Below, in pieces: positions 7,441-16,437 of a DNA stretch of 64,000 bases. Positions within the stretch are counted from its first letter, which is position 1. Each line of letters opens with the position of its first letter. The translations under genes and the position numbers were made by a program. The notes under the pieces were generated by a model that saw only the letters and a list, made by a program, of their open reading frames with translations, had not been told where the DNA came from and ran no database searches. The DNA comes from Clostridia bacterium (GTDB lineage Bacteria > Bacillota > Clostridia > Oscillospirales > Acutalibacteraceae): NCBI GenBank assembly GCA_017467405.1, contig JAFTSH010000001.1:62001-126000 (forward strand), in the 5' to 3' direction.

Positions 7441-7557
7441 CATATAGAGTGGATACATCTGCGGGTGTATTTACGGGATATACGTCAAGGTTATAAAAAC
7501 GAGCGAAAACAAAAGACGCAGTGAGCGATCTTAAATTTACAAAGCGAGGGAAACATT

Positions 7558-8502
7558 ATGAACAAAGTCACCGTAATCGGTACCGGCAGTGTCGGCTCAA
7601 CCGTAGCCTACACACTGACTATCAACGGACTTGCCTCCGAAATAGTCATGATCGATATCAACGGCGAAAAGGCAAAGGGTGAGGCGCTTGACATCCGTCA
7701 GGGAACACCGTTCTGCAACCCCTGCAGCATCTATGCCGGCAGCTATGCCGATGCAGCGGGCTCGGATATCGTCGTTATCACCTCCGGCGTTGCCAGAAAG
7801 GTCGGACAGTCAAGACTCGATCTTGCACAGACCAACGTCAACATCCTCAAGTCCATCATTCCCGAGATCACGCGAAATGCGCCTGACGCTACATACGTAT
7901 TGGTAAGCAACCCCGTCGATATACTTACCTACACCTTCTGCAAGTATTCCGGAATTCCCGAGGAGAGGATAATCGGCTCGGGCACCATTCTCGATACCGC
8001 ACGTCTGCGTTCGAGACTTTCGGAGCACTATCAGATCAACCAGCAGAACGTTCACGCATACGTTCTGGGTGAGCACGGAGATTCCTCCTTCATTCCCTGG
8101 TCGGTTGCCAATATTTCGAACATTCCCGTTGACGATTACTACGCGTCGATCGTTCATTCGGATACTGCCTTCCCCCCGCTTGATCACGCCGAAGTTGAGG
8201 AGCACGTCCGCAAGTCGGGTGCCCGCGTTATCGAGCGCAAGGGTGCTACCTTCTACGCCGTTTCGATGTCGGTCTGCTACGTCTGCAAGTGTCTGCTCAG
8301 CGGCATCGACACCACCCTTACCGTTTCGACCATGCTTCACGGCGAGTACGGAATCGACGACGTCTGCCTCAGCCTTCTCAACGTAGTAGGCAAGAAGGGC
8401 GCGCACAGCAAGGTCCTGCTTCCCCTCAACGATAAGGAGCTTGCCGATCTTCAGTTCAGCGCAAAGAGTCTTAAGGACGTTATCAGAAGCATTAACATTT
8501 AA
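7558..8502 (+). CDS. mdh: Malate dehydrogenase, LDH-like fold
   Basis: The 314-residue protein has an NAD-binding start (VIGTGSVGSTVAY), an LDH/MDH catalytic Asp146 and Arg149 (LDTAR), and His173 in GEHGDS. Overall it resembles lactate dehydrogenases, but the substrate loop reads GVARKVGQSR. The specificity position that is Gln (Q102) in lactate dehydrogenase is Arg80, the residue that selects malate/oxaloacetate in this superfamily. Fumarase follows 29 bases later and a fumarate reductase module after that, supporting oxaloacetate-to-malate reduction with NADH. Many pipelines would call this L-lactate dehydrogenase. I put malate dehydrogenase clearly ahead. Confidence 0.75.
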   Translation: MNKVTVIGTGSVGSTVAYTLTINGLASEIVMIDINGEKAKGEALDIRQGTPFCNPCSIYAGSYADAAGSDIVVITSGVARKVGQSRLDLAQTNVNILKSIIPEITRNAPDATYVLVSNPVDILTYTFCKYSGIPEERIIGSGTILDTARLRSRLSEHYQINQQNVHAYVLGEHGDSSFIPWSVANISNIPVDDYYASIVHSDTAFPPLDHAEVEEHVRKSGARVIERKGATFYAVSMSVCYVCKCLLSGIDTTLTVSTMLHGEYGIDDVCLSLLNVVGKKGAHSKVLLPLNDKELADLQFSAKSLKDVIRSINI

Positions 8503-8531
8503 CCTGCATACGTTTTGAAAGGATGATACAG

Positions 8532-9908
8532 ATGGAATACCGCATTGAACACGATTCCATGGGCGAGGTCAAGGTTCCGGCCGACCGCCTTTGGGCTGCA
8601 CAGACGCAGAGAAGCCACGAGAATTTTGAGATAGGCGTCGGTATCGAGACCATGCCCGCCGAGATCATTCACGCATTCGGCGTTCTCAAGAAGGCCGCCG
8701 CCGTCACCAACAACGCACTTCGTCCCGAGAAGATGACCGACGAAAAGCTGGCCGCCATCTGCAAGGCCTGTGACGAGGTCATGTCGGGAGAGCTCTGCGG
8801 ACATTTTCCCCTCGTAGTCTGGCAGACCGGTTCGGGCACGCAGTCCAACATGAACTCCAACGAGGTCATTGCCAACCGCGGCAACGAGATCCTCGGCAAA
8901 AAGCTGCTTCATCCCAACGACGACGTAAATATGAGTCAGTCCTCAAACGATACCTTCCCGACCGCCATGCACATCGCAGCGGTGCTTGCCCTTGAAGAGA
9001 AGCTGATCCCCGCGGCCGAGGAGCTTATCGCTACCTTCGTCCGTCTTGAGGCCGAGAACGAAGGAATCGTCAAGAGCGGAAGAACCCATCTTCAGGACGC
9101 TACCCCCATCAAGTTCAGCCAGGAGATCAGCGGCTGGCGCTCAAGCCTTGAAAAGGATATCGAGCTTATCCGCCGTTCGATCGAGCCCCTCTACGAGCTG
9201 GCACTCGGCGGCACGGCCGTCGGTACCGGACTCAACACTCCGCCCGCGTTTGCCGAGACGGTGGCTGCCGAGGTCGCGAAGATCACCGGTAAGCCCTTCG
9301 TAACCGCCGCCAACAAGTTCCACGCTCTCACCTCCAAGGACGAGCTGGTATTTGCGCACGGTGCCGTCAAGGCGCTTGCCTGCGATATGATGAAGATCGC
9401 CAACGACGTCCGCTGGCTGGCTTCCGGCCCCAGAGACGGTCTGGGCGAGATATTCATCCCCGAGAACGAGCCCGGCTCCTCAATCATGCCCGGCAAGGTC
9501 AATCCCACCCAGTGCGAGGCCGTTACGATGGTCGCCGTTCAGGTAATGGGCAACGACGTCGCCGTCGGTATGGCCGCGTCGCAGGGCAACTTCGAGCTCA
9601 ACGTATTTATGCCCGTCTGCGCCTACAATTTCCTGCAGTCGGCAAGACTTCTCGCCGAAGCGATCCGTTCTTTCAACAAGAACTGCGCCGTCGGAATTAC
9701 CGCCAACAGAGAGAAGATGCACCACAACCTGCACAACTCCCTCATGCTGGTAACGGCGCTCAATCCCTACATCGGCTACGAGAACGCCGCCAAAACGGCC
9801 AAGAAGGCCTACAAGGACAATATCTCCCTCAAGGAGGCCTGCGTCGAGCTCGGCTTCCTGACCGAGGAAAGGTTTGACGAGGTGTTCCATCCCGAACAGA
9901 TGGTCTGA
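8532..9908 (+). CDS. fumC: Class II fumarate hydratase
   Basis: This 458-residue protein is full length for the oxygen-stable, iron-free class II fumarase. It carries the superfamily signature GSSIMPGKVNP at about residue 315, plus SGTQSNMNSNEV and the GRTHLQDATP loop with the catalytic His. It interconverts malate and fumarate in the cytoplasm. ATG 8532 has GAAAGG nine bases upstream; the ATG at 8523 abuts that site. In this cluster it would run from malate to fumarate, feeding the reductase encoded downstream. A gap of 76 bases before hdrB has no visible terminator. Confidence 0.9.
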   Translation: MEYRIEHDSMGEVKVPADRLWAAQTQRSHENFEIGVGIETMPAEIIHAFGVLKKAAAVTNNALRPEKMTDEKLAAICKACDEVMSGELCGHFPLVVWQTGSGTQSNMNSNEVIANRGNEILGKKLLHPNDDVNMSQSSNDTFPTAMHIAAVLALEEKLIPAAEELIATFVRLEAENEGIVKSGRTHLQDATPIKFSQEISGWRSSLEKDIELIRRSIEPLYELALGGTAVGTGLNTPPAFAETVAAEVAKITGKPFVTAANKFHALTSKDELVFAHGAVKALACDMMKIANDVRWLASGPRDGLGEIFIPENEPGSSIMPGKVNPTQCEAVTMVAVQVMGNDVAVGMAASQGNFELNVFMPVCAYNFLQSARLLAEAIRSFNKNCAVGITANREKMHHNLHNSLMLVTALNPYIGYENAAKTAKKAYKDNISLKEACVELGFLTEERFDEVFHPEQMV

Positions 9909-9984
9909 GTCCTGCAAGGTACAAAAACTACACGGGCGGCCGGAATTTCCGGTTTCCCCGCGCTATAAGCTGGAGGCTTTAATA

Positions 9985-10773
9985 ATGAAGGTTAGTTATT
10001 TCCCCGGTTGCACCCTGAAAAACAAGGCAGTGATGCTTGACGAATACGCCCGCCGTTCGGCAGAGGCTCTGGGTGTTACTCTGGAAGAGATAGAAAACTG
10101 GCAGTGCTGCGGCGGCGTCTTTACTACCTCTAAGGACGAGGTCGCGACCAAGCTTTCCTCGGTGCGTGCGTTGAAGGATGCCGCGCTGAAGGGACAGCCC
10201 CTCGTCACCGTTTGCTCCGCCTGCCACAACGTCATCAAGCAGACTAATTACGCAATGCTCACCGACCCCGAGTTTGCCTCGAAGGTCAACCGTTACATGG
10301 CCGAGGAGCCCTACAACGGCGAGACTCAGGTTTTGCACTATCTTGAACTGCTCCGCGATACGGTAGGCTTTGACGCCGTAAAGGAAAAGGTCGTCAATTC
10401 CCTCAAGGGAAAGAAGATCGCCGCCTACTACGGCTGTCTGCTGCTCAGACCGGCCGGCGTGATGCAGATGGATGATCCCGAAAATCCCCGTATTATGGAG
10501 GATCTCATCCGCGCCCTCGGTGCCGAGCCCGTTGTGTTTGCAAACCGCAACGAGTGCTGCGGCGGATACGTGACGGTCGAAAGTCCTGCTCTTGCCGCAA
10601 GGAAAAGTGCCGACGTTGCCGACAACGCCAAGGCCGCCGGTGCCGATATGATAATCACCGCCTGCCCCCTGTGCCGCTATAATCTCATTAAAAATGGCTC
10701 AGAGCTTCCGGTCGTCTACTTTACAGAGCTTCTCGCAGAAGCCCTCGGTGTAAAGGAGGATACCAATGAATAA
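9985..10773 (+). CDS. hdrB: HdrB-like subunit, two CCG domains
   Basis: The 262-residue protein has two complete cysteine-rich CCG motifs: Cys9, Cys41-Cys42, Cys77 and Cys80, then Cys151, Cys191-Cys192, Cys227 and Cys230. In heterodisulfide reductase these motifs hold non-cubane 4Fe-4S clusters that reduce a disulfide. All ten cysteines are kept here, so an active site of that kind is possible. ATG 9985 follows TGGAGG. It overlaps hdrC by eight bases. Within this cluster it would take electrons from HdrA through HdrC and hand them to a thiol/disulfide carrier or to the fumarate reductase subunits; the acceptor is inferred. Confidence 0.85.
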   Translation: MKVSYFPGCTLKNKAVMLDEYARRSAEALGVTLEEIENWQCCGGVFTTSKDEVATKLSSVRALKDAALKGQPLVTVCSACHNVIKQTNYAMLTDPEFASKVNRYMAEEPYNGETQVLHYLELLRDTVGFDAVKEKVVNSLKGKKIAAYYGCLLLRPAGVMQMDDPENPRIMEDLIRALGAEPVVFANRNECCGGYVTVESPALAARKSADVADNAKAAGADMIITACPLCRYNLIKNGSELPVVYFTELLAEALGVKEDTNE

Positions 10774-11158
10774 CAAGGAAAAGCTTCTTAAGGAAGAGAT
10801 CCTTCGGATGAGCGGCGTCAATCCCGTTAAGTGTATGCGCTGCGGAAAGTGCTCGGGTACCTGCCCTGCGTATGACGAGATGGAGTACCATCCCCATCAG
10901 TTCGTCAGCATGGTCGAGAGCGGGGACATCGAGCCGCTGCTCGAGTCGAAGTCGCTTTACAGATGCCTTACCTGCTTCGCCTGCGTCGACAGATGCCCCA
11001 GAAACGTCGAGCCCGCAAAGCTGGTCGAGGCGGTGCGTCTGCTGGCCGTCAGGAAGCAGGGCGCAAACCATCTGAAGCCCGAGGACGTGGCTGCGGTGCT
11101 GGATGACGATACTCCGCAGCAGCTGCTTGTCAGCGCTTTCAGAAAATACGCTAAATAA
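10766..11158 (+). CDS. hdrC: HdrC-like ferredoxin-type subunit
   Basis: The 130-residue protein carries two classical 4Fe-4S motifs, Cys23-26-29-33 (CMRCGKCSGTC) and Cys67-70-73-77 (CLTCFACVDRC), each followed by Pro. That is the HdrC arrangement, an electron wire between HdrA and HdrB. It has no membrane segment, so this is the soluble HdrABC type rather than the cytochrome-linked HdrDE type. The start overlaps hdrB and has AAGGAGG upstream; hdrA follows 14 bases after the stop. Confidence 0.85.
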   Translation: MNNKEKLLKEEILRMSGVNPVKCMRCGKCSGTCPAYDEMEYHPHQFVSMVESGDIEPLLESKSLYRCLTCFACVDRCPRNVEPAKLVEAVRLLAVRKQGANHLKPEDVAAVLDDDTPQQLLVSAFRKYAK

Positions 11159-11172
11159 GGAGGAAAGGACAA

Positions 11173-13167
11173 ATGCAAAGAATCGGTGTTTTTGTATGCT
11201 GGTGCGGCAGTAACATTGCCGCCACGGTTGACGTCAAGGCCGTTGCCGAGGCGCTCAAGAGCGAGCCGGGCGTTGTCTATTCCGCCGACTATCAGTATAT
11301 GTGCTCTCAGGCAGGACAGGATCTTATCAAGGAAGCCGTAAAGGAACACAACCTTACGGGCATCGTAGTCTGCTCCTGCTCGCCCCGTATGCACGAGGCC
11401 ACCTTCAGAAAGACGGCTGCCGCCGCAGGTCTCAACCCCTACATGGTCGAGATCGCCAACATCCGCGAGCAGTGCTCCTGGGTACATAAGGACATTCCCT
11501 CGGGTACCGAAAAGGCCATCATCCTCGGCAAGGCTGCCGTTGCAAAGGTCAATCTCAATACCCCGCTGACTCCGGGTGAGAGCCCCGTTACCAAGCGTGC
11601 GCTGGTAATCGGCGGCGGTATCGCCGGAATCCAGACCGCTCTTGATATTGCCGACGCCGGCTTCCCCGTAGACATCGTTGAGAAAAATCCCACCATCGGC
11701 GGTAAGATGGCTCAGCTCGACAAGACTTTCCCGACCCTTGACTGCGCCGCCTGCATACTCACCCCCAAGATGGTCGACGTTGCGCAGAACGACAAGATAC
11801 GCATCTTCTCGTACAGCGAGGTTTCGGAGATCAAGGGCTTCGTCGGTAACTTTGACGTTACCATCAGGAAAAAGGCGCGCTACGTCAAGGAGGACGTCTG
11901 CACCGGCTGCGGACTCTGCGTTGAAAAGTGCCCCCAGAAAAAGATCCCCAACGAGTTCAATCTCGGAATGGATAACCGTTCCGCTATATACATTCCCTTT
12001 GCTCAGGCCGTTCCCAAGGTCGCGACCATCGACGCCGAGGCCTGCACGATGCTCAAGAAGGGCAAGTGCGGACTTTGCTCCAAGGTCTGCACCGCGGGTG
12101 CAATCGACTACAAGCAGCAGGACGAGCTCATCAGCGAGAAGTACGGTGCGATAGTCGTTGCCACCGGCTTCAACCCCATCAGCATGGAGAAGTTCGACGA
12201 GTACGCCTACAGCCAGTCCAAGGACGTTATCACCTCCCTTGAGTTCGAGCGTCTTACCAACGCCGCAGGACCCACCGCAGGCAAGCTGCTCCGTCCCTCC
12301 GACCTGAAGCATCCCCACACGATAGTTTTCGTACAGTGCGTCGGCTCCCGTTGCGCTTCATGCGCCGAAAAGGGCAAGGAGTACTGCTCCAAGATCTGCT
12401 GTATGTACACCGCCAAGCACGCAATGCTGACGAGGGATAAATATCCCGATACCGACGTCTACGTTTTCTACATAGACGTAAGAACCCCCGGCAAGAACTT
12501 CGACGAGTTCTACCGCCGCGCCGTAGAGGAATACGGCGTGCACTACATCAAGGGAATGGTGGGTAAGGTCACTCCCGAGGGCGATAAGCTCAAGGTAAGA
12601 GCCTCCGACCTGCTGAACAACAAGCAGCTCAACATCGACGCCGATCTCGTCGTCCTTGCCGCTGCCATCGAGCCCGACAAGTCGGCCCGTCCCCTTGCCA
12701 CCATGCTGACCGCCAGCATGGATACCAACGATTTCTTCACCGAGGCCCATCCCAAGCTCCGTCCCGTCGAGAGCCCGACCGCCGGCGTCTTCCTCTCGGG
12801 TGCCTGCCAGGGACCCAAGGATATACCCGAAACGGTCTCGCAGGCCGGCGCCGCCGCCTCGAAGGTCATCGGACTGCTTGCCAAAGACAAGCTGACCGGC
12901 AATCCCTGTGTTGCCTCCTCCGATGAGCTGATGTGCAACGGCTGCTCCTCCTGTGAGAGGGTGTGCCCCTACGGTGCGATAAGCTATATTGATAAAGAAT
13001 TCCGTATGCCTGACAGAACCGTCGCGATCAGACGCGTGGCATCGGTCAATCCCGCGGTCTGCCAGGGCTGCGGCGCCTGCACCGTTGCCTGTCCCTCGGG
13101 TGCGATGGATCTCAGAGGCTTTGCCAGCGGACAAATCATGGCGGAGGTGGATGCAATATGCAAGTAA
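11173..13167 (+). CDS. hdrA: HdrA, FAD-containing electron-bifurcating-type subunit
   Basis: The 664-residue protein has the full HdrA order. An N-terminal Cys-containing domain (residues 1-130) is followed by the FAD-binding GGGIAG at 147-152 and the FPTLDCAACILTPK Cys segment. Next come an inserted ferredoxin-like pair (CTGCGLCVEKC at 243, then CGLCSKVC near 295), the rest of the thioredoxin-reductase-like domain with CVGSRCASC, and a C-terminal ferredoxin (CNGCSSCERVC, CQGCGACTVAC). HdrA FAD is the bifurcating centre in methanogen MvhADG-HdrABC. Its stop overlaps the mvhD-like start by ten bases, fitting a stable complex. Confidence 0.9.
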   Translation: MQRIGVFVCWCGSNIAATVDVKAVAEALKSEPGVVYSADYQYMCSQAGQDLIKEAVKEHNLTGIVVCSCSPRMHEATFRKTAAAAGLNPYMVEIANIREQCSWVHKDIPSGTEKAIILGKAAVAKVNLNTPLTPGESPVTKRALVIGGGIAGIQTALDIADAGFPVDIVEKNPTIGGKMAQLDKTFPTLDCAACILTPKMVDVAQNDKIRIFSYSEVSEIKGFVGNFDVTIRKKARYVKEDVCTGCGLCVEKCPQKKIPNEFNLGMDNRSAIYIPFAQAVPKVATIDAEACTMLKKGKCGLCSKVCTAGAIDYKQQDELISEKYGAIVVATGFNPISMEKFDEYAYSQSKDVITSLEFERLTNAAGPTAGKLLRPSDLKHPHTIVFVQCVGSRCASCAEKGKEYCSKICCMYTAKHAMLTRDKYPDTDVYVFYIDVRTPGKNFDEFYRRAVEEYGVHYIKGMVGKVTPEGDKLKVRASDLLNNKQLNIDADLVVLAAAIEPDKSARPLATMLTASMDTNDFFTEAHPKLRPVESPTAGVFLSGACQGPKDIPETVSQAGAAASKVIGLLAKDKLTGNPCVASSDELMCNGCSSCERVCPYGAISYIDKEFRMPDRTVAIRRVASVNPAVCQGCGACTVACPSGAMDLRGFASGQIMAEVDAICK

Positions 13168-13592
13168 AGGAATACAAGCCCCTCATCGTGGCGTTTTGCT
13201 GTAACTGGTGCTCCTACGCCGGCGCCGACCTCGCGGGTAACAACCGCCTGAGTTATCCGGCGGACGTTAAGATAATCCGCGTTCCCTGCTCCTGCCGCGT
13301 CAACCCCATGTTCGTACTTCGCGCCTTCCAGCGCGGCGCCGACGGAGTTATCATCTGCGGATGCCACCCCGGCGACTGCCACTACACCTCGGGTAACTAC
13401 TATACCCGCCGCCGTATGGCTCTTCTCTTCTCGATGCTCGACTACCTCGGAATCGAAAGAGACCGCACCCGCCTCGAGTGGGTATCGGCCGCCGAAGGCG
13501 CAAAGTTCGCTGCCACTATGAACGATTTCGTCGAAAAGGTCACCGCCCTCGGCGAGAATAAGAGATTGGAGGATCTGCGATGCAAAAAATAA
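13158..13592 (+). CDS. flxD: MvhD/FlxD-like 2Fe-2S linker subunit
   Basis: The 144-residue protein is a typical MvhD/FlpD/FlxD: CCNWCSYAG (Cys14, 15, 18), PCSCRVNP (Cys44, 46), CGCHPGDCHY (Cys67, 69, 74). These bind a 2Fe-2S cluster that passes electrons from a hydrogenase, formate dehydrogenase or Flx module into HdrA. No hydrogenase or formate dehydrogenase gene is near; the Flx genes that follow are therefore the likely electron source. It overlaps both hdrA and the next gene. Confidence 0.85.
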   Translation: MQVKEYKPLIVAFCCNWCSYAGADLAGNNRLSYPADVKIIRVPCSCRVNPMFVLRAFQRGADGVIICGCHPGDCHYTSGNYYTRRRMALLFSMLDYLGIERDRTRLEWVSAAEGAKFAATMNDFVEKVTALGENKRLEDLRCKK

Positions 13593-14578
13593 CCCGTGAT
13601 CAGCTGATCGAAAAAGCAGCCTCCCTGCTCGGCAACGGCACGGTAAGCTGTGTACTCGGCTGGGAAAAGGGCGAGTTTGATTACGACGTCACCCCCGCTC
13701 TTTTTGAAACCGAGTCCGAGCTCAGAGAAAAATTCGTCTTTGGCGATTTTTGCGGTGCAAACCTCTCGAAATACCTCGTTTCAAAGACCCGCAAGTGCGA
13801 GGGAAGGATACTCGTCTTTCTCAAGCCCTGCGATACCTACAGCTTCAATCAGCTTCTTACCGAGCACCGCTTCGACCGTGAGAAGGCGTACGTCGTGGGA
13901 ATTCCCTGCGAGGGTATGGCCGACATCGAAAGGGTAAAGGAGCTTTGCGGCGACGGAATTTCCTCCGTTACAGCCGACGGCGACGAGCTGGTCGTTACCA
14001 CCCTCTACGACGATGAGCCCGTAAGGGTAAAGGCTGAAAGCGTTCTCGCAGAGCGCTGTGTCAACTGCAAGAGCAAAAAGCACGTGGCCTACGACGAGCT
14101 TATCGGCGAGGACGGCGAGGTGCTTTCCTCGGCCAGATTTGACGAGGTTGCAAGGCTTGAGGCCATGACGCCCGACGAGCGCTTTGCCTTCTGGCAGAAC
14201 GAGCTTTCGAAGTGCATCCGCTGCAACGCCTGCCGCAACGTTTGTCCTGCCTGTACCTGCGAAAGGTGCGTTTTCGACAATCCCTCCTCGGGCGTTGAAA
14301 ACAAGGCGGCCGCCAACAGCTTCGAAGAGAAGATGTTCCACATCATCCGCGCGTTTCACGTCGCGGGACGCTGCACCGACTGCGGTGAGTGCTCCCGTGT
14401 ATGTCCCCAGAATATACCCCTCCACCTGCTCAACCGTAAGTTTATCAAGGATATCGACGATTTCTACGGTGAGTATCAGGCAGGCGCCGAGGTCGGTTCC
14501 CGTGCTCCGCTCGTGAACTATACCTTCGACGACCTCGAGCCGGGTGAGGTTTTTGAAAGGGGTGGTCAGGATGCGTAA
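13580..14578 (+). CDS. flxC: FlxC-like 4Fe-4S protein
   Basis: This 332-residue iron-sulfur protein starts with a domain rich in FLKPCDT and GIPCEG segments, resembling the sulfhydrogenase-beta/F420-hydrogenase-beta family. A CVNC motif follows. Two ferredoxin motifs lie near the C-terminus (CIRCNACRNVC with extra cysteines in PACTCERC, and CTDCGECSRVC). In the NADH-oxidising FlxABCD-HdrABC complexes of Desulfovibrio-type bacteria a comparable FeS protein links FlxA to FlxD. Its stop overlaps the next gene by eight bases. The assignment to FlxC rather than FlxB is by position. Confidence 0.65.
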   Translation: MQKITRDQLIEKAASLLGNGTVSCVLGWEKGEFDYDVTPALFETESELREKFVFGDFCGANLSKYLVSKTRKCEGRILVFLKPCDTYSFNQLLTEHRFDREKAYVVGIPCEGMADIERVKELCGDGISSVTADGDELVVTTLYDDEPVRVKAESVLAERCVNCKSKKHVAYDELIGEDGEVLSSARFDEVARLEAMTPDERFAFWQNELSKCIRCNACRNVCPACTCERCVFDNPSSGVENKAAANSFEEKMFHIIRAFHVAGRCTDCGECSRVCPQNIPLHLLNRKFIKDIDDFYGEYQAGAEVGSRAPLVNYTFDDLEPGEVFERGGQDA

Positions 14579-15599
14579 GTGCTCTCTCGAATCGATAGAC
14601 CGCGTATTCGCGGCCATCAACGCCGACGCCTCCCTTTACCTTCCCGTCGACGGTGACGACGGCAAGGCCGTCTATACCAAGTGGGAGGATGGCGTAAAAT
14701 GGAGCGGTGCCCTTAACACCGTCCGCTCTCCCAAAAGCTTTTTCTTCCCCCAGATGGAGGATCTCGTTCAGTTCAGAACCGAGGGTAAGACCATCGAGGT
14801 AATCGACCCGAGAAAAGAGAGTGAGGACTTCGTCGTGTTCGGCGTGCGCGCCTGCGACGCAAAGAGCTTTGAGGTTCTCGACCGCGTATTTCTCGTCGAT
14901 CCCGTCGACAGCTACTACGCCTCGCGCCGCGAGCATGGCGTAATAGTTACCGTTGCCTGCACCAGACCCGTCGAAACCTGCTTCTGCAAGACCTTCGGAA
15001 TAGATCCCGCAGAGCCCGCAGGCGACGTTTCGGTCTGGAAGACCGACAGCGAGCTCTTCTGGCAGAGCAATACCGAAAAGGGCGAAAAGCTTCTTGAGAA
15101 GCTGGCAGACCTCACCGAGGAATGCACCGACGAGGCGGTAGCCGCCCAGAAGGAGAAGATCAACTCTGTAATGAGCAGACTCCCCCTCGCGGACCTCAAG
15201 GCGGACGCCTTCGGCGCCGGCAAGACCATGAAATTCTTCGACGCCCCCGAGTGGGATGAACTTTCAGAGTCCTGCATCGCCTGCGGTACCTGCACCTACG
15301 TCTGTCCCACCTGCCAGTGCTACGACATAAAGGACTTCAACACGGGTAACGGAGTGATCCGTTTCCGCTGCTGGGACTCCTGTATGTATTCCGAGTTTAC
15401 CAAAATGTCGGCAGGTCAGCCCCGTCTGACCCAGAAGGAACGCTTCCGTCAGCGCTTTATGCACAAGCTGGTCTACTATCCCGAGAAGAACGGGGGACTT
15501 TTCAGCTGCGTAGGCTGCGGACGCTGCCTCTCAAGGTGCCCCATTTCCATGAATATTGTTAAAGTAATGAAGACGATCGGAGGGAAAGCAGATGAATAA
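14571..15599 (+). CDS. flxB: FlxB-like 4Fe-4S protein (sulfhydrogenase beta-like)
   Basis: The 342-residue protein resembles the beta subunit of soluble sulfhydrogenase and subunit A of anaerobic sulfite reductase. It has an N-terminal domain with FFPQMEDLVQF, FGVRACDAKSFEVLD and ACTRPVETCFC, and two C-terminal 4Fe-4S motifs (CIACGTCTYVCPTC and CVGCGRCLSRC). These proteins carry electrons from the NAD(P)H-oxidising flavoprotein encoded by the next gene. ATG 14571 has GAAAGGGG upstream. The overlap of eight bases at each end shows tight coupling in the Flx module. Confidence 0.7.
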   Translation: MRKCSLESIDRVFAAINADASLYLPVDGDDGKAVYTKWEDGVKWSGALNTVRSPKSFFFPQMEDLVQFRTEGKTIEVIDPRKESEDFVVFGVRACDAKSFEVLDRVFLVDPVDSYYASRREHGVIVTVACTRPVETCFCKTFGIDPAEPAGDVSVWKTDSELFWQSNTEKGEKLLEKLADLTEECTDEAVAAQKEKINSVMSRLPLADLKADAFGAGKTMKFFDAPEWDELSESCIACGTCTYVCPTCQCYDIKDFNTGNGVIRFRCWDSCMYSEFTKMSAGQPRLTQKERFRQRFMHKLVYYPEKNGGLFSCVGCGRCLSRCPISMNIVKVMKTIGGKADE

Positions 15600-16425
15600 C
15601 CGTACCGAAACCCTCATTCCCAAGATCGGCGTAATTACCGACGTCAGGATCGATACACCCGATATCAAGACCTTCCGCGTCGTTACTCCCGACGGAGTAA
15701 AGCCCTTCATACATCGTCCCGGACAGTGCGCAATGCTCTCCGTCCCCGGTGTCGGAGAGGCGATGTTCTCCATAACCTCATCTCCTACCAACGAGGAGTA
15801 TATGGAGTTTTCGATCAAAAAGTGCGGTTGCGTTACCGATTGGCTGCATCAGGCCGAGCCCGGTCAGCAGATCACCATCCGCGGACCCTACGGCAAGCCC
15901 TTCCCGGTTGACGACGAGTTTGCGTCGAAAAACCTGCTCTTCATCGCCGGCGGCGTCGGACTCGCGCCTCTGCGTTCGGTAATCAACTACTGCCGTCATT
16001 ACCGCGACCGTTACGGCCGGATAGACATCGTTTACGGCTCCAGAAGCAAGGACGACCTGCTTGATTACAGGGAGATCATCGAGGAGTGGTCAAAGGATGA
16101 AAACGTCCACGTCCACCTCACCATCGACCGCGAGCAGGAGGGCTGGGACGGCCACGTCGGATTCGTTCCCAACTACGTCAAGGAACTCGGCTTCGATACC
16201 GACAAAACGGTAATTCTTTGCGGACCTCCCATAATGATCAAGTTTACCCTCGACGGACTTTATGCCCTCGGATTTGACAAGACGCAGATCTACACCACGC
16301 TTGAGATGCGCATGAAGTGCGGAATCGGAAAGTGCGGCCGATGCAACGTCGGCTCGAGATACATCTGCAAGGATGGCCCCGTCTTCCGTTTTGACGAGCT
16401 TGACGAACTACCGGACGAGTATTAA
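15592..16425 (+). CDS. flxA: FlxA-like NAD(P)H-oxidising flavoprotein
   Basis: The 277-residue protein is a ferredoxin-NADP reductase fold: FAD domain with HRPGQCAMLSVPG and SITSSPT, then the NAD(P)-binding GGVGLAPLRSV. Near the C-terminus is a 2Fe-2S site of the HydG/AsrB type, EMRMKCGIGKCGRCNVG with a further Cys in YICKDGP. Relatives are sulfhydrogenase gamma, anaerobic sulfite reductase B and FlxA. It would oxidise NADH and feed FlxB, FlxC, FlxD and HdrA. NADH rather than NADPH is likely from the FlxA precedent, but not proven by sequence. Confidence 0.8.
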   Translation: MNNRTETLIPKIGVITDVRIDTPDIKTFRVVTPDGVKPFIHRPGQCAMLSVPGVGEAMFSITSSPTNEEYMEFSIKKCGCVTDWLHQAEPGQQITIRGPYGKPFPVDDEFASKNLLFIAGGVGLAPLRSVINYCRHYRDRYGRIDIVYGSRSKDDLLDYREIIEEWSKDENVHVHLTIDREQEGWDGHVGFVPNYVKELGFDTDKTVILCGPPIMIKFTLDGLYALGFDKTQIYTTLEMRMKCGIGKCGRCNVGSRYICKDGPVFRFDELDELPDEY

Positions 16426-16437
16426 AGGAGTAATATC

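Larger units (their letters stand above)
7388..7444. repeat. Inverted repeat bracketing the malate dehydrogenase promoter
   Basis: TATGTCGTT (7388-7396) and AACGACATA (7436-7444) are perfect 9-base inverted copies 39 bases apart. They lie just upstream of the -35 and overlapping the region after the -10 of the promoter at 7404-7432. This may be a looping operator; the regulator is unknown. Confidence 0.5.

Noticed and set aside
7558..8502. L-lactate dehydrogenase
   Set aside because: The overall fold fits, but the specificity residue is Arg and the neighbours are fumarase and fumarate reductase, so malate dehydrogenase is better supported.
10957..12318. A 453-codon open frame antisense to hdrA
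   Set aside because: It is the mirror of a strongly coding, GC-rich gene and has no recognisable domain; similar long antisense frames at 1100-2299 and 34121-35254 were dropped for the same reason.
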